Assembly (NCBI GenBank): GCA_000149265.1
Contig: CH002511.1
Coordinates: 217,147 to 281,146 of the forward strand
Length of the DNA: 64,000 nucleotides
From: Ciona savignyi
Taxonomy: Eukaryota > Chordata > Ascidiacea > Phlebobranchia > Cionidae
Direction of reading: 5' to 3'
The position numbers were made by a program, and so were the translations under genes. Each line of letters starts with the position of its first letter. Position 1 is the stretch's first letter. The notes beneath the pieces are model-generated. The model saw nothing but the letters and a program-made list of their open reading frames with translations, did not search any database and had not been told where the DNA came from. This document shows positions 47,865 through 59,697 of the stretch, in pieces.

Positions 47865-48660
47865 ATGATATGGGCTAAAGAGGAAGAATCTTTTACTAAT
47901 TGTGAAATGTAAAACAGTCTTTTATTTTATGCAAATTATATAAGTTGTTACAAGCAACTGTACCATTGTACTATTGCAACCCATTGAATTGCGCTTGCTT
48001 AACGAAATTTACGTGACTAATGCTGAAATGTATGATAATTACTCCGAAAGTGATTACGTTAATGATTTTTAGACTTTTTGCTTTCCGAAACTTGCCTTTG
48101 TTGTGTGTCATTTACTTAGTTCTGCTGCAATCATTATGTTGATCCCTAATAAACAACAAGTTTTGCAATACGTGGTTAAACTAAGAGACAAGATGTTCGG
48201 CTTTACTCAACCGTGGTTAATTCAGCACGGAAAATGAGAACTTGGTTAGCAATAAAGAAGATATTTAAATATTTCGTAACACGTTGATGTGTGTTCATTG
48301 CAGTAACACACCTAAATTCATCAATGTAGTGCAAAAATTCACCGACCTTCATATATGAAAGCGGGTTGATATCACGTATATAAGAAAATGACTTGACGTG
48401 TTCCCGTAATATGTTTGAGGAATGTCCTTGTTAAAACGACTGTCATTTTCCTTTCTTCGGCGATCCTGAGATACTATTTCCTAACATAATCATATTAAAT
48501 CTATAACAGGTCCATTTTTAATGATTGTGATTGAATGACAGTTAATCCAATGTCGTAAAATAGTTAATATTCATGCTTGTATTGAAAATTGCGTATTAAT
48601 CTGATCAAGGGGTAAATGTTTTCATATATTATAGTCTTATGGAATTACATATGACCGAAA

Positions 48661-50250
48661 TAGCGAACATGACGTAGTGTGGGTGCGTTCATGGCGCGCG
48701 TTTGAAAACCAAACAAGATATAAGGTTTATTTTCGTGGAAACAAATTTAAAAGTGTGTTATTTACCCATCTACCAATTTTCATGTACTTACTATAACAAA
48801 GCGTCGATTTAGGTATATCCAAGCTGTTTCATGTCAACCCAAAGCGATCATATATTGATGATTTGACGTAGTCTGAGTGCGTTCATGGCGCGCGCGTTTG
48901 AAAACCAAACAAGATATAAGGTTTATTTTTTAGGAACAAATTTAGAACAGTGTTATCTACCCATCTACCAATTTTCATGCACTAACTATAACAAATCGTC
49001 GATTTAGGTATATCCAAGCTGTTTCGTTTCAACCCAAAGCGAACATATTGATAATTTGACGTTGTGTGGGTGCGTTCATGGCGCTCGTTTAAAAACCAAA
49101 CAAGATATAAGGTTTATTTTCTGGGAACAAATTTAAAACAGTGTTATCTACTCATCTACCAATTTTCATGCGCTAACTATAACAAATCGTCGATTTAGGT
49201 ATATCCAAGCTGTTTCGTTTCAACCCAAAGCGAACATATTGATAATTTGACGTTGTGTGGGTGCGTTCATGGCGCTCGTTTAAAAACCAAACAAGATATA
49301 AGGTTTATTTTCTGGGAACAAATTTAAAACAGTGTTATCTACTCATCTACCAATTTTTATGCGCTAACTATAACAAATCGTCGATTTAGGTGTATCCAAG
49401 CTGTTTCATGTCAACCCAAAGCGAACATATTGATAATTTGACGTTGTGTGTGTGCGTTCATGGCGCTCGTTTAAAAACCAAACAAGATATAAGGTTTATT
49501 TTTTGGTCACAAATTAACAAGTGTGTTATTTACCCATATACCGATTTTCATGCACTTACTGTAACAAATCGTCGATTTAGGTATATCCAAGCTGTTTCAA
49601 TTTAACCCAAAGCGAACATATTGATAATTTGACGTAGTGTGGGTGCGTTCATGGCGCGCGTTTGAAAACTAAACCAGATATAAGGTTTATTTTTGGGAAC
49701 AAATTGACAAGTGTGTTATCCACCCATCTACCGATTTTCATGCATTTACTATAACAAATCGTCGATTTAGGTATATCCAAGCTGTTTCATTTCAACCCAA
49801 AGCGAACATATTGATAATTTGACGTAGTGTGGGTGCGTTCATGGCGCGCGTTTGAAAACTAAACCAGATATAAGGTTTATTTTTGGGAACAAATTGACAA
49901 GTGTGTTATCCACCCATCTACCGATTTTCATGCACTTACTATAACAAATCGTCGATTTAGGTATATCCAAGCTGTTTCATTTCAACCCAAAGCGAACATA
50001 TTGATAATTTGACGTAGTGAGGGTGCGTCATGGCGCGCGTTGGAAAACTAAACCAAATATAAGGTTTATTCTTTGGGAACAAATTTAAAAGTGTGTTATC
50101 CACCCATCTATCGATTTTCATGCACTTACCATAACGAATCGTCGATTTAGGTATATCCAAGCTGTCTCGTTTCAACCCAAAGCGAACAAATTGATAATTT
50201 GACGTTGTATGGGTGCGTTCGTGGCGCGCGTTTAAAAACAAAACGAGAAT
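48661..50250 (+). repeat. Tandem array of 190-194-bp units, cut by an assembly gap
   Basis: The landmark gcgttcatgg (or near) recurs at 48685, 48879, 49072, 49263, 49454, 49645, 49835, 50025 and 50215, giving nine copies with period 190-194. Each unit has atcgtcgatttaggt and tatccaagctgtttc. Neighbouring copies are very alike, and the array runs straight into the 100-N gap, so its real length is unknown. No protein-coding sense. Confidence 0.93.
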
Positions 50251-50350
50251 NNNNNNNNNNNNNNNNNNNNNNNNNNNNNNNNNNNNNNNNNNNNNNNNNN
50301 NNNNNNNNNNNNNNNNNNNNNNNNNNNNNNNNNNNNNNNNNNNNNNNNNN
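50251..50350. other. Assembly gap (100 N)
   Basis: Exactly 100 N at the end of the 190-194-bp tandem array, probably a collapsed repeat. Confidence 0.99.
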
Positions 50351-51075
50351 CAGCGATTTAAATAAATATCAGAAAAGTACCCTAGTAAGACCAAGTAGTG
50401 AACAAGATTTTCAAAACTTGACCCGTTATAGAAAAAATAAATAAATAGCAGAAAAGGTATTTTATGTATTTAACATCCTGCAATACCGTTTGTAACCTGA
50501 CTGTATAGACGAGGCTATTTGACGATTAACCGTGGTGTAACGACTTCTGTCCCACGTCCACGAATAAAAATAAGTCTCCTGATCTAACCTTCCAGTAAAA
50601 TGCGGTTTTGGTTGTTTATTCTGCCCGCGGAAGTTTCAGCCCAACGGATTCGTATAATCTCCAGTGAAGCATTAAAAAGCTTCCGTTGAGTTTAGTGTCA
50701 AAAACTACAAACACAAGGCACTTCACGCCCCATCGCACACGCGCTGTCAAAAAATAACGACCATCGAAAAGAGCATTATCTCCATAAGCCTGTATACGTC
50801 GTTGGTTAGACTTCGATTAAAGCTAGGATGTGAACTAATGTTCTTTTCAATGCGTAAAGTCAGGGTTTTAGCAAAACTGTAACATAGTTTTAGGCAAAGA
50901 TTATTTTGCGGACCCCCCTTTAATAAATAACAAGGAAAAAATTTGGAAAATTATTACAATTCTTCAAGCATTATGATACGGGTTTAGTGAAAGCCACGTT
51001 TTTCGCGTTAGCTGCCGCGTTAGGTGTCTTTTTCACATTAGGTGACACGTACAATACAGTTTGATGGTAATTAAA
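50351..51075 (+). repeat. Duplicated segment, copy 2 (lacks the SINE)
   Basis: Starts directly after the N gap with cagcgatttaaataaatatc and ends where it parts from copy 1 after gatggtaatta. The true left end may lie in the gap. It shows the state before the SINE insertion. Confidence 0.85.
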
Positions 51076-52997
51076 GTACACGATTAGGTGTTTTCTATTG
51101 CTGAAGTTCGAGTTTTTATTAAAACGTATCGCTCTTGCGCTGACTGGTAACAATTCCTCAAGGACCAGCAAATGGTTATTTCTGCACTAAATGCTAACGT
51201 ACAACAGTTTCAAAGATCTTGATTGACAAATTTATATAAATATGTCTTCTTACGTGTTTTTTTACGCTAAACGCTCCTTTTGAGGTTGGTGTAAGCCAAG
51301 TTAGTAAAAAAATATGTTTTGACTTAATTTATGGTCTAAACTTAGACTTTTTTTTAAAGGTCAGATGTATTTAATTCGGCCAAATGCAATGTGACACCGA
51401 TAGTTATATATCGACATATGTATTTTACATGGAGTATAGTGTAGTTTACCTACGCGTTAATTATTTAAGTTGTAAAAAGTGGTAAATACTCTGTAGTTGT
51501 GACGTAATGCGGTCGTCATTCCCAAACGATTTGCGTGCGAAAAATGAATCGTAATTTGAAACTTTTAAATGATCCATAAAAATTCGCTCAGTCATTTGGG
51601 AGTTATAACTTCTGAGTGCCAAGCAAACTTGTCAAATTAAAAGTCCTGTAAGGCGATAAGAATTTCTGTTTTATGTTAGTTCAGGCCTTAAATGCTGTTT
51701 TTGTTGTGTTTATTAATTGACTTTATAATATAGTTCCGTTTTTCGCTTAATGTAACATGTATTAAAAGATGCGTTCTTTATAATATTCTTTTACTAAAGT
51801 CAACTGTGTTTAGTTAGTAAAAAATTATATTAAACGCCATTTTTTTAATTTAGACTTCATAAAATATCGTTTTATTGAACATAGCACAAAAAAATATATA
51901 TTTATCTTTCAATAATACTTAATCAGCAGAATTTCAGTTAGTCATTGATTTTCTAATGTTTAGAATTAGATTAATATATACATTAGTAATCACAATTTTT
52001 ATCTTCAGTGATTTTGTACGGTAGTTGTGACGTAACAACACGGTTTGTACAGTTGTGTGATGTGGTATGTAAGGACGATTTCAAGTGTACTTAGAAAAGT
52101 TAAACAATGTTTTAAGTGTGTCTGAACTTCAAATAACATAGGGACAACTGTACTTTCGATGTAATGAAGACAGCTGTATTTAAGGGTTAAGAAACTGGTT
52201 ACATGCCTAGAACAGGCTGGCTATTTGTTGAACACTTGTCGATAAAAGGGCAACTCGTCATTAAGACCCAGTAAAAGTAGTACAGACAGGTACATTTTGG
52301 CTATTTTAGTAAAAAATCAGGAACTAGTGGATAATTTAACCTGCAATTCAGGAAGTAGGCCAAAATCATTTAAGTGTTGCGTTAACTGCCATAATTAAGC
52401 TTTAAAATACTACTGATAAAATGTACAGAATAAAAAAGCTTAAAACTAATTATTATTCTTACAAGTCGCACGATGCGTGTGGTACTAGGAAATGGTATTA
52501 CGTGATTTTGTTGCCATATTAACATCATCTGATTCATTAACTTCTGTCTAAGTTCATTTGTAGTTCAACGGCAGTCGTCCTTTATCATCCATTTGTGCGA
52601 AACAATCGTATTGTGACGTCACAATTCAGCACAATTCTCTTTAGCAATAGCAGACAATGTGCTTACAATTAGTAAATCATTGTGTAGTTAGGGATTAAAA
52701 TGTTCTCTCTGAGTGGGTGATGTCATTTATGTTTTTGCGTAGGTTTAGGGTTAGGTGTTTGACTGATCGGTCTGTGGTTTTACTGAAGTTACTAACTATG
52801 TTAGACGGAAACCGTCAAGTTTCATTTAGCCGTGCCGATTCGAGGGCTTGACTGGAGGATTTTACACTCAGGGGTCACTTGTTGAATAAAGAAACGGTTT
52901 AACTGCATTTAGCGTGCATTAGTGTGGTTTTGTCTAGGTAACCACTAACCATACACGCATTAAAGGGAGGGTCAAATTAAGCCTCTTATTGAGGTTG
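51076..52997. other. Gene-poor intergenic stretch
   Basis: Very AT-rich; one TGACGTCA at 52614. Nothing else recognised. Confidence 0.55.
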
Positions 52998-53140
52998 ATT
53001 TGTGTGGAAATGTATGGTCGGGACTTTGGAAATGTGACGCAGATAGACAGGTGGTGTGCTTATCAAATTTGCTTGTGTACAAATTTATATATGAGTAGTA
53101 TTTTGAAAATGTGGCGCAGATGGACAGGAGGTTTGCTTAT
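52998..53140 (+). repeat. 76-bp satellite array 3, two units
   Basis: One good unit and one diverged unit of the same sequence, about 500 bases before array 4. Confidence 0.75.
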
Positions 53141-53659
53141 GTAAGCCGATACGGATTTAGAAATTACGCCTTTTAGTTGGTGTACTGTATATTAGGTTAA
53201 GAGTAGTGTATGGTCACTGCTTTTAAAAGTATGACTCGCACAAAAATATACCGAAAATTTTCATTGATATATTTATAGCATAACTTTTAGTCGTTAGGGG
53301 TTTTCACAATTTTTCTGTATTCCTAATAAATACTTGGATATTACGGCTAAACTAAAGTATCCTTTGCGTTAAGGCTTGTTTTATCTTTTAAGTAGAGAGT
53401 CAAGTTTAGCTTTTAAATAATCCAATAAAGGGATTTCCGAGGAAACTTTGTAATTATTCGGGGTACTTAAAAGCTATAGAAACGTAAACGGGTCGTCTTT
53501 ATGAAGGAGGGAACACTTAAACGATTCGTGCCAGGACTTGATTTGTTTAATTGAACTAAGGGTTTTCGGACTGAATAGTTTAGATCCTCTTCCATTTGCA
53601 CTGCTTTTGGAGTTTAATGGTTTGGAAGGTTATGGCAATATTTTGCAGGAATTAAAAAT

Positions 53660-54490
53660 GTGTGTTGGTAATACGCTTATCAAGGTTTATTTGTGTACAA
53701 ATTTATATGATCGGAACTTTAGGAATGCGACTCAGACGGTTTGGTGGTGTGCTTATCAAGGTTGATTTGTGTACAAATTTATATGATCGGAACTTTAGGA
53801 ATGTGGCACAGATGGACAGGTGGTGTGCTTATCAAGGTTGATTTGTGTGTGCAAATATATATGATCATGAAATTGGAAATGTGGCGCAGATGGACAGGTG
53901 GTGTGCTTATCAAGGTTGATTTGTGTGGAAATTTATATGATCATGAAATTGGAAATGTGGCGCAGATGGACAGGTGGTGTGCTTATCAAGGTTGATTTGT
54001 GTGGAAATTTATATGATCAGGACTATGGAAATGTGGCGCAGATGGACAGGTGGTGTGCTTATCAAGGTTGATTTGTGTACAAATATATATGATCGGGATT
54101 TTGGAAATGTGGCACAGATGGACATGTGGTGTGCTTATCAAGGTTGATTTGTGTACAAATATATATGATCGGGATTTTGGAAATGTGGCACAGATGGACA
54201 TGTGGTGTGCTTATCAAGGTTGATTTGTGTACAAATATATACGATCGGGACTTTGGAAATGTGGCGCAGATGGACAGGTGGTGTGCTTCTCAATAATGAT
54301 TTTGGGCAAATTCATAAGATCAGGATTTAGGAAATGCGAAAACATATGGACAAGTGATCTGCCGATCAATGCTATTATCTATATAAATATATGTGATCGG
54401 TACTTAAAAATGTGGCGCAAATGTATTGCTACATATGGTATGTTTATAAAGGCTGATATGTGTGCAGTTATATATGATAGCGCGTTTAAA
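53660..54490 (+). repeat. 76-bp satellite array 4, the largest
   Basis: About ten units. The central ones (gatcgggat at 54091 and 54167) are exactly 76 bases apart; edge units decay at both sides. Confidence 0.9.
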
Positions 54491-54997
54491 TCAATATAGC
54501 TTACATATCGAATACACAATGCATTACTCAGTTTGTATATGTGCTTGAATATAATACTTTTTAAACATAGCACAGTATAAATGACATTTTAAGAGCGTTT
54601 CGGTCTATTGGTTGATTGATTCGCTCGGCTTCAAAAAGTAAAATGTTTGTTTTGCTCTAAGATCGCGGTCGCTCATTCCTATGACGTGTTGAGTCTCGGT
54701 TTTAATCGGTTTTGTTTGTGAGCCGGGGTAGGAATATTATTACTTTTCGAACTATTAGAGGATAAAGGGCCCCTGTGGCGATTTACGGACCAGCGGTTAT
54801 TAATACAGCGGCGTTCACTAGTTTTAGAAGCAAGGTTATAGGGTTCGCTGTGCTACTGCTACATTTTTGAACCAAAACAATAATAAACAGACCAGTAGTG
54901 TTTAGGTACGATCTTGTTTTAGATAACGTGGCTAATGACTTTCTGGGGGCTGATAGAAAATCAGTGTTAGCAGTACTTTACGTTGCTCTCTTATTAG

Positions 54998-55385
54998 CGA
55001 TTTGCTGTGAACATTTTCGGCGGCTGTAAATCATTTGTGAAGCTGTTTAAAACTTAGTTGTAACTTTTTAGTAATTTAGTCTGATATTACCGTTTTGTGT
55101 AAACTTTAGCCGGCTATAATTTATTTTAAAAGATGTTTAAAACTTAGTTGTAACTTTTCAGTAATTTAGTCTGATATTAGCGTTTTGTGTAAACTTTTAG
55201 CCGACTGTTATTTATTTCAAAAGATGTTTAAAACTTAGTTGTAGCTTTGCAGTTCAATACAAGCGTTTTGCTGTAAAAAAATTAGCCGGCTGTGATTTCT
55301 TTCTGAAGTTGTTTAAAGTTAGTGGTAACTTTACAGTAATTTGGTCTGATACAAGCGTTTTGCTTTGAACGTTCAAGCGAAGGTT
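54998..55385 (+). repeat. Four tandem units of about 91 bp
   Basis: The blocks aacttagttgtaactttt and gtctgatatta recur at about 55049, 55140, 55230 and 55318; the last unit is diverged. Confidence 0.75.
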
Positions 55386-56109
55386 AATTCGCTCTGGCTA
55401 AAGTGTTCGTAATGTTATGTCTGCTTTCCGTGTTTTGAATTTGTTATATTATTTTAGTACATCGCTGCCTAGGAAATGTGATGTATTTTCAAGTTTTTTC
55501 GAGTTTAGAAATGTCTATCAGGTTATGTTAATAAAATTTCTTTAGGCAGTTTGATTTTGTAATGCAATTTTCTTTATTTTAATTATTTTGGTAGTGTGTT
55601 ATATTTTTTAAGGAAGGGGTATACATTACAAATACATTTCGATTTTCAAAAATCTTAACCTTAAAGCCCCCACAAACAGTCGATTCCTTTAATAACGTCA
55701 ATCAAGTCGGCTTTAATTCAATCACCGAAATATCCTATTGTGTTGCGCTCAAAGGGCATTGTTCATATAATCCAGACCCGCCTATTTGGTTCTATTAGAC
55801 CCGAACGTGAAGAATGGTTTCGGAATCTGTTTTTCAAAGAGACATTCGAAAGTCTAAGACCTGTAGGTGGCAATGTATAAGAGCGTATGGGTATGTCGTA
55901 TTGCCATGAATCGGGGCGTGAAGTATTCTTGCCTGTAAAGACGAGCTATTAAATATATATTTGGAAAATGCGGTTGTAATGGATGGTTTAAAATCTTTTT
56001 GGCGACGGTTGATAAGTGATTGTATAGAATTTTTATTTTGCTGTGCGGTATTTCCATACAAGATATGTATATCCTGTATTTTATGTGCAATATGCATCAA
56101 AGAAACTAG

Positions 56110-56500
56110 AAAATTCGGCGCAGATGGACAGGTGGTGTGCCTATTGGGGATGATTTGTGTGCAAATATATATGATCGGGACTTTGGGAATGTGGCACAGA
56201 TGGACAGGTGGTGTGCTTATCAAGGTTGATTTGTGTACGAATATATATGATCGGGACTTTAAATATGTGGCTCAGATGAACAGGTGGTGTGCTTATCAAG
56301 GTTGATTTGTGTACAAATATATATGATCGGGACTTTGATAATGTGGCGCAGATGAACAGGTGGTGTTCTAAACATATTATATGAGACATGCAACATAAGC
56401 ATTTGGATTGGTAGCGCAGATGTACAGGTACCAACAGAGCTAATCAAGGTTGATTAGTGTAAACACATAAACGATCAAGACTTTAAAAAGCGGCAGGTGG
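56110..56500 (+). repeat. 76-bp satellite array 5
   Basis: About four good units then decayed ones; same orientation as arrays 2 to 4. Confidence 0.85.
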
Positions 56501-57994
56501 CGAATTGAACAAGGTTAACGCCACTACAGCTGTATTAGTTCAAAGCACATAATAGGGGTTTAGTGCCTGTTACACTGCTATCGCATTTCAGTTAAACATG
56601 TATTGTATTGCGACAGCATCGCTTCGATATGGAATTAATTTCCTCGCTCGCTGTCAATCTGTTTAATAAGGAAGTGGCCGAATAATTAACAATATGGCAC
56701 GTGCTAACTAGGAAGCACTGATATTGATGTTAACCAAGATATGTGTGTGCAGTTGTGTCTTTTGGGGGTTGTATTGTGCTGGAATCCATGATTTTTGGAT
56801 CGATTCGGATAAAGCTAGGTCGCGAGTTGTCTTACTCCGTTCCCTAGTCCGCAATCAACGTTTATCACCCAACAAACGGTCTCTATGATGTCATAAAACA
56901 GCTCGCTGCATCTGGACAACGGAGAACTGTACTGCCGTGCTGTAAGTGCTAATAGGGCCTTTAAATCCCGGAGGTCAACCATTTGCACAATTTTGAAGTC
57001 GCAGTTTGGTAACGGATACTACCCAGATCATAGCACATTTCGCTACAGACACTTTAAATCGAAAGGCTTAACTGAAACGACTAAAATTGGACTGTAAACT
57101 TCCGTAAACTCGGAAATTATATTTCGCACCGTAATGCATTGGATTGAACGAACTCAGCAAGAAAACAGAGCCACTTTTAACGTTTTTTAATGACTTTGAG
57201 CACTTTTTAACGGTATTCGATAACATATGAAAGAAATTATCGTTCTAAAATGTTTCAATGCGAAAAGTACTAGATGGCTTAACGGTTTTCCTAAATATAA
57301 TCAATTGAATTATTGAACTTTTAGTTTTTAGAACTTTTTAACGGTACAGTTGGCTTAACGGTTTGCGCTCTCTATTTATAACCTTACAATTATTTTATGT
57401 TTTGACCTAATTAGCTTTGCGTGTCGTTTAGGCCACTTACAAATGGACCAAATGGTCGAAATTGTCTTTAAATTATGTAAACCAACGGAGGCAAGTTTGC
57501 TTTCAAGATCATTTTGTATTAGTTGAAGTTAGCTTGATTTATGTTGCTTTGGTGTCGCGAATGTCACTTTCATACCACAACTCTTCTTGCGCTAAAAGCA
57601 ATCGAAATATTTAATTAGCGGAATGCTAGGGAATGTTCGAGCTGGGTTAGAAGAATTTTCCTAAGCGGACAGGAACAACTGCGCTTGAGAATATCGATTT
57701 TTTTTCAAATCTTTTTACCGCGTTTCTGAAGATCTTTAAGATGATTTGAAGAGCCTGCAACCTTGGTCGGTGGTTTGGAAACTGCACGACCTTATGTTCG
57801 GTCTGTGGCGCCGATAGAACCTGATCAAATAATGGAGTTTTGACAGAGAACTTGTACAGTGTATGTACAGGGCGGCTGTATTGCCCTGACAAGGTGTATA
57901 CGCACAACAAAGCCATGTTACTTCGAGACGCCAGCGCTAAACAAACTTTATGGCGAAAGTCGCCCGACATTGAAAATAGGTTAGTTGAACGCGG

Positions 57995-58105
57995 ACACAG
58001 TGAAAGAGAGAGTAGGAGAGAGAGAGAGAGAGTAGGATAATAAAGAGAAAAGGAATTTAGAGAATAAAGGAAACAAGGAAAGGATTAGCGAGAGAGGGGT
58101 AGAGC
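57995..58105 (+). repeat. Purine-rich (GA)n tract
   Basis: Imperfect gagaga run with aggaga and ataaag variants, about 1.6 kb before gene C. Confidence 0.8.
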
Positions 58106-58344
58106 GTGCCAGTATGACTAATTAAAGTGCGAAATAAAGGAAAGAAATGACAACGAGCTTCTTATAGAACGGTTGTTGGAGCTTTTTCATTGTCAATCTC
58201 ATTGATTTTCGGATCATTGCCAGCTGCGGCTGACGTTCAAAATGATCTGAATTTGTCCAGAAGGTGATGAAACGGTATTTGGACCGAGAGCAACTTACAC
58301 ATAAGGTCAGTGAGTTCAAGTCAATCCGGGAATTTAGAACGATT

Positions 58345-58430
58345 CTTCAGTTCAGTTTATTCATATTTTGCCCAAGTATTAAATAAGGTAAATAAAACAA
58401 TCACGGAACAGGGACAGGAAAAAAACGGCA
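58345..58430 (+). repeat. Dispersed repeat of unknown class, second copy
   Basis: tttattcatattttgcccaa followed by caatcacggaacagggacag; partner of 20575-20655. Confidence 0.5.
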
Positions 58431-58687
58431 AAACGAACAGTCGTTAAAACAACGCATTTAAAAAGAAAATGGCACATATAAATAATTATAGCTGAAAATC
58501 AAACGATTTATTTTATAGATAATGTTTCATTACATTAAAGAATAAAAGAACAGTTTTTTTTAAGTAGTTTAAGTTGTAATTCCGGTTGCTTAGATTAAGT
58601 TATATTCCTAAGGTCGCCCTGTTAGTTATGTATGTTTTTATGTCGATTTTGCGGCAACGTCTAAATTTACCGAAAGTAATTAATTGA

Positions 58688-58800
58688 TTAGTTATTAGAC
58701 GTGTTTTAACGACTGTCAATTTGCCGTTTTTTTAGAGTTTTCCAAATTATTATCAAAGGTCCTGCTTCGTGTTTTCATCGTGGAAACAAAAAAAAACTTG
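58688..58800 (+). repeat. Dispersed repeat, second copy
   Basis: Partner of 13627-13742 in the same orientation: tttgccgttttttta, ggtcctgcttcgtgttttca, cgtggaaacaaaaaaaa. Confidence 0.6.
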
Positions 58801-59632
58801 TTTTTAAGTTTTGAAAATCGGCCTGACATGTTTCAGTTTTAGTAAAAGTTGTGGTTTTCCTTGATCGGTAGTTTAAATCGATGCATGGTTTTAAGAGTTG
58901 ATGTAACTTGAAATACACGCCAAAACGAGACACGGAGTATGGATTCATGTCCTGTAGTGTAGATAGAGCTAATCAATGGACGCCCTCGAAACGTTCTTCT
59001 TAAGAAATAGAACAACGGATTTTAAAATAGACATGAAACCGGTTTTAAGTTAACTTAGTTTTAGTGTATGAATTGGAGCGCTTTTTTCCAAGCCTTGTGA
59101 TAGTTTTAAAGACTAAAATTTACAAATTGTTAGAGTGGAGATATCTTTTTATATAATATATATTACTTTATTCTGTAAAACCAAACCATTGGTCTTTTTA
59201 CATCAAAAACTAGCATATTGATTAGTTTACCACAATTCGAAGGAAAACCAATCAGACAAATGGCTTTTAAATGATTTCCATTAATAACCTTGCGTTCAAG
59301 GACACCGGAAAATTTCCGATTAATATTTCCGCCAACGGAAAATCTCTAAACCGATTAGACGGAAAGTAATTTCGCTTGATTAATGAAGTGATCCGATTTC
59401 CCGGCAGTTCCAAGCGGAAAATGTTCTCCGCTTATCCGATTTAAAACTTGTTTAATTGAAAATTCCTTGGGAAAGAACCAGCAATTAGACTGATAACGAA
59501 TACGTTCCAAAAGTTGCAGCTGTGTTCGATTTAACGAAGTGTTTAAGGTTATTTATACAAAACAAACATGATTTTTTCTACAATTGTCGAAAATGATGTT
59601 TTATTGCTAAAACGTACATTTTATTAACCCTT

Positions 59633-59647
59633 TTTATGCATTTCCAG
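59633..59647 (+). other. Splice acceptor upstream of gene C start
   Basis: The tract ttatgcatttccag ends at 59647; a short leader with no other ATG follows to the start codon at 59698. Either a 5' UTR intron or a trans-splice site. Confidence 0.55.
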
Positions 59648-59697
59648 ATTTATTAAGCAAAACACTGAAAATAATTTTACTGGCATTGCTTACAAAA

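Larger units (their letters stand above)
56501..59632. other. Upstream region of gene C
   Basis: No coding exon seen. Holds a GA tract and two dispersed repeats. If gene C is trans-spliced, its promoter should lie here, but no core promoter element could be assigned. Confidence 0.45.

Noticed and set aside
53741-54499. Frames repeating LIKVDLC and MWHRWTGGV
   Set aside because: They read through the 76-bp satellite, whose period is not a multiple of three; no consistent frame.
57647-57970. 107-codon minus-strand frame upstream of gene C
   Set aside because: No recognisable domain; no supporting signals.
59686-59697. Upstream TTG start for gene C
   Set aside because: Not a usual eukaryotic start; the ATG at 59698 fits the signal peptide.
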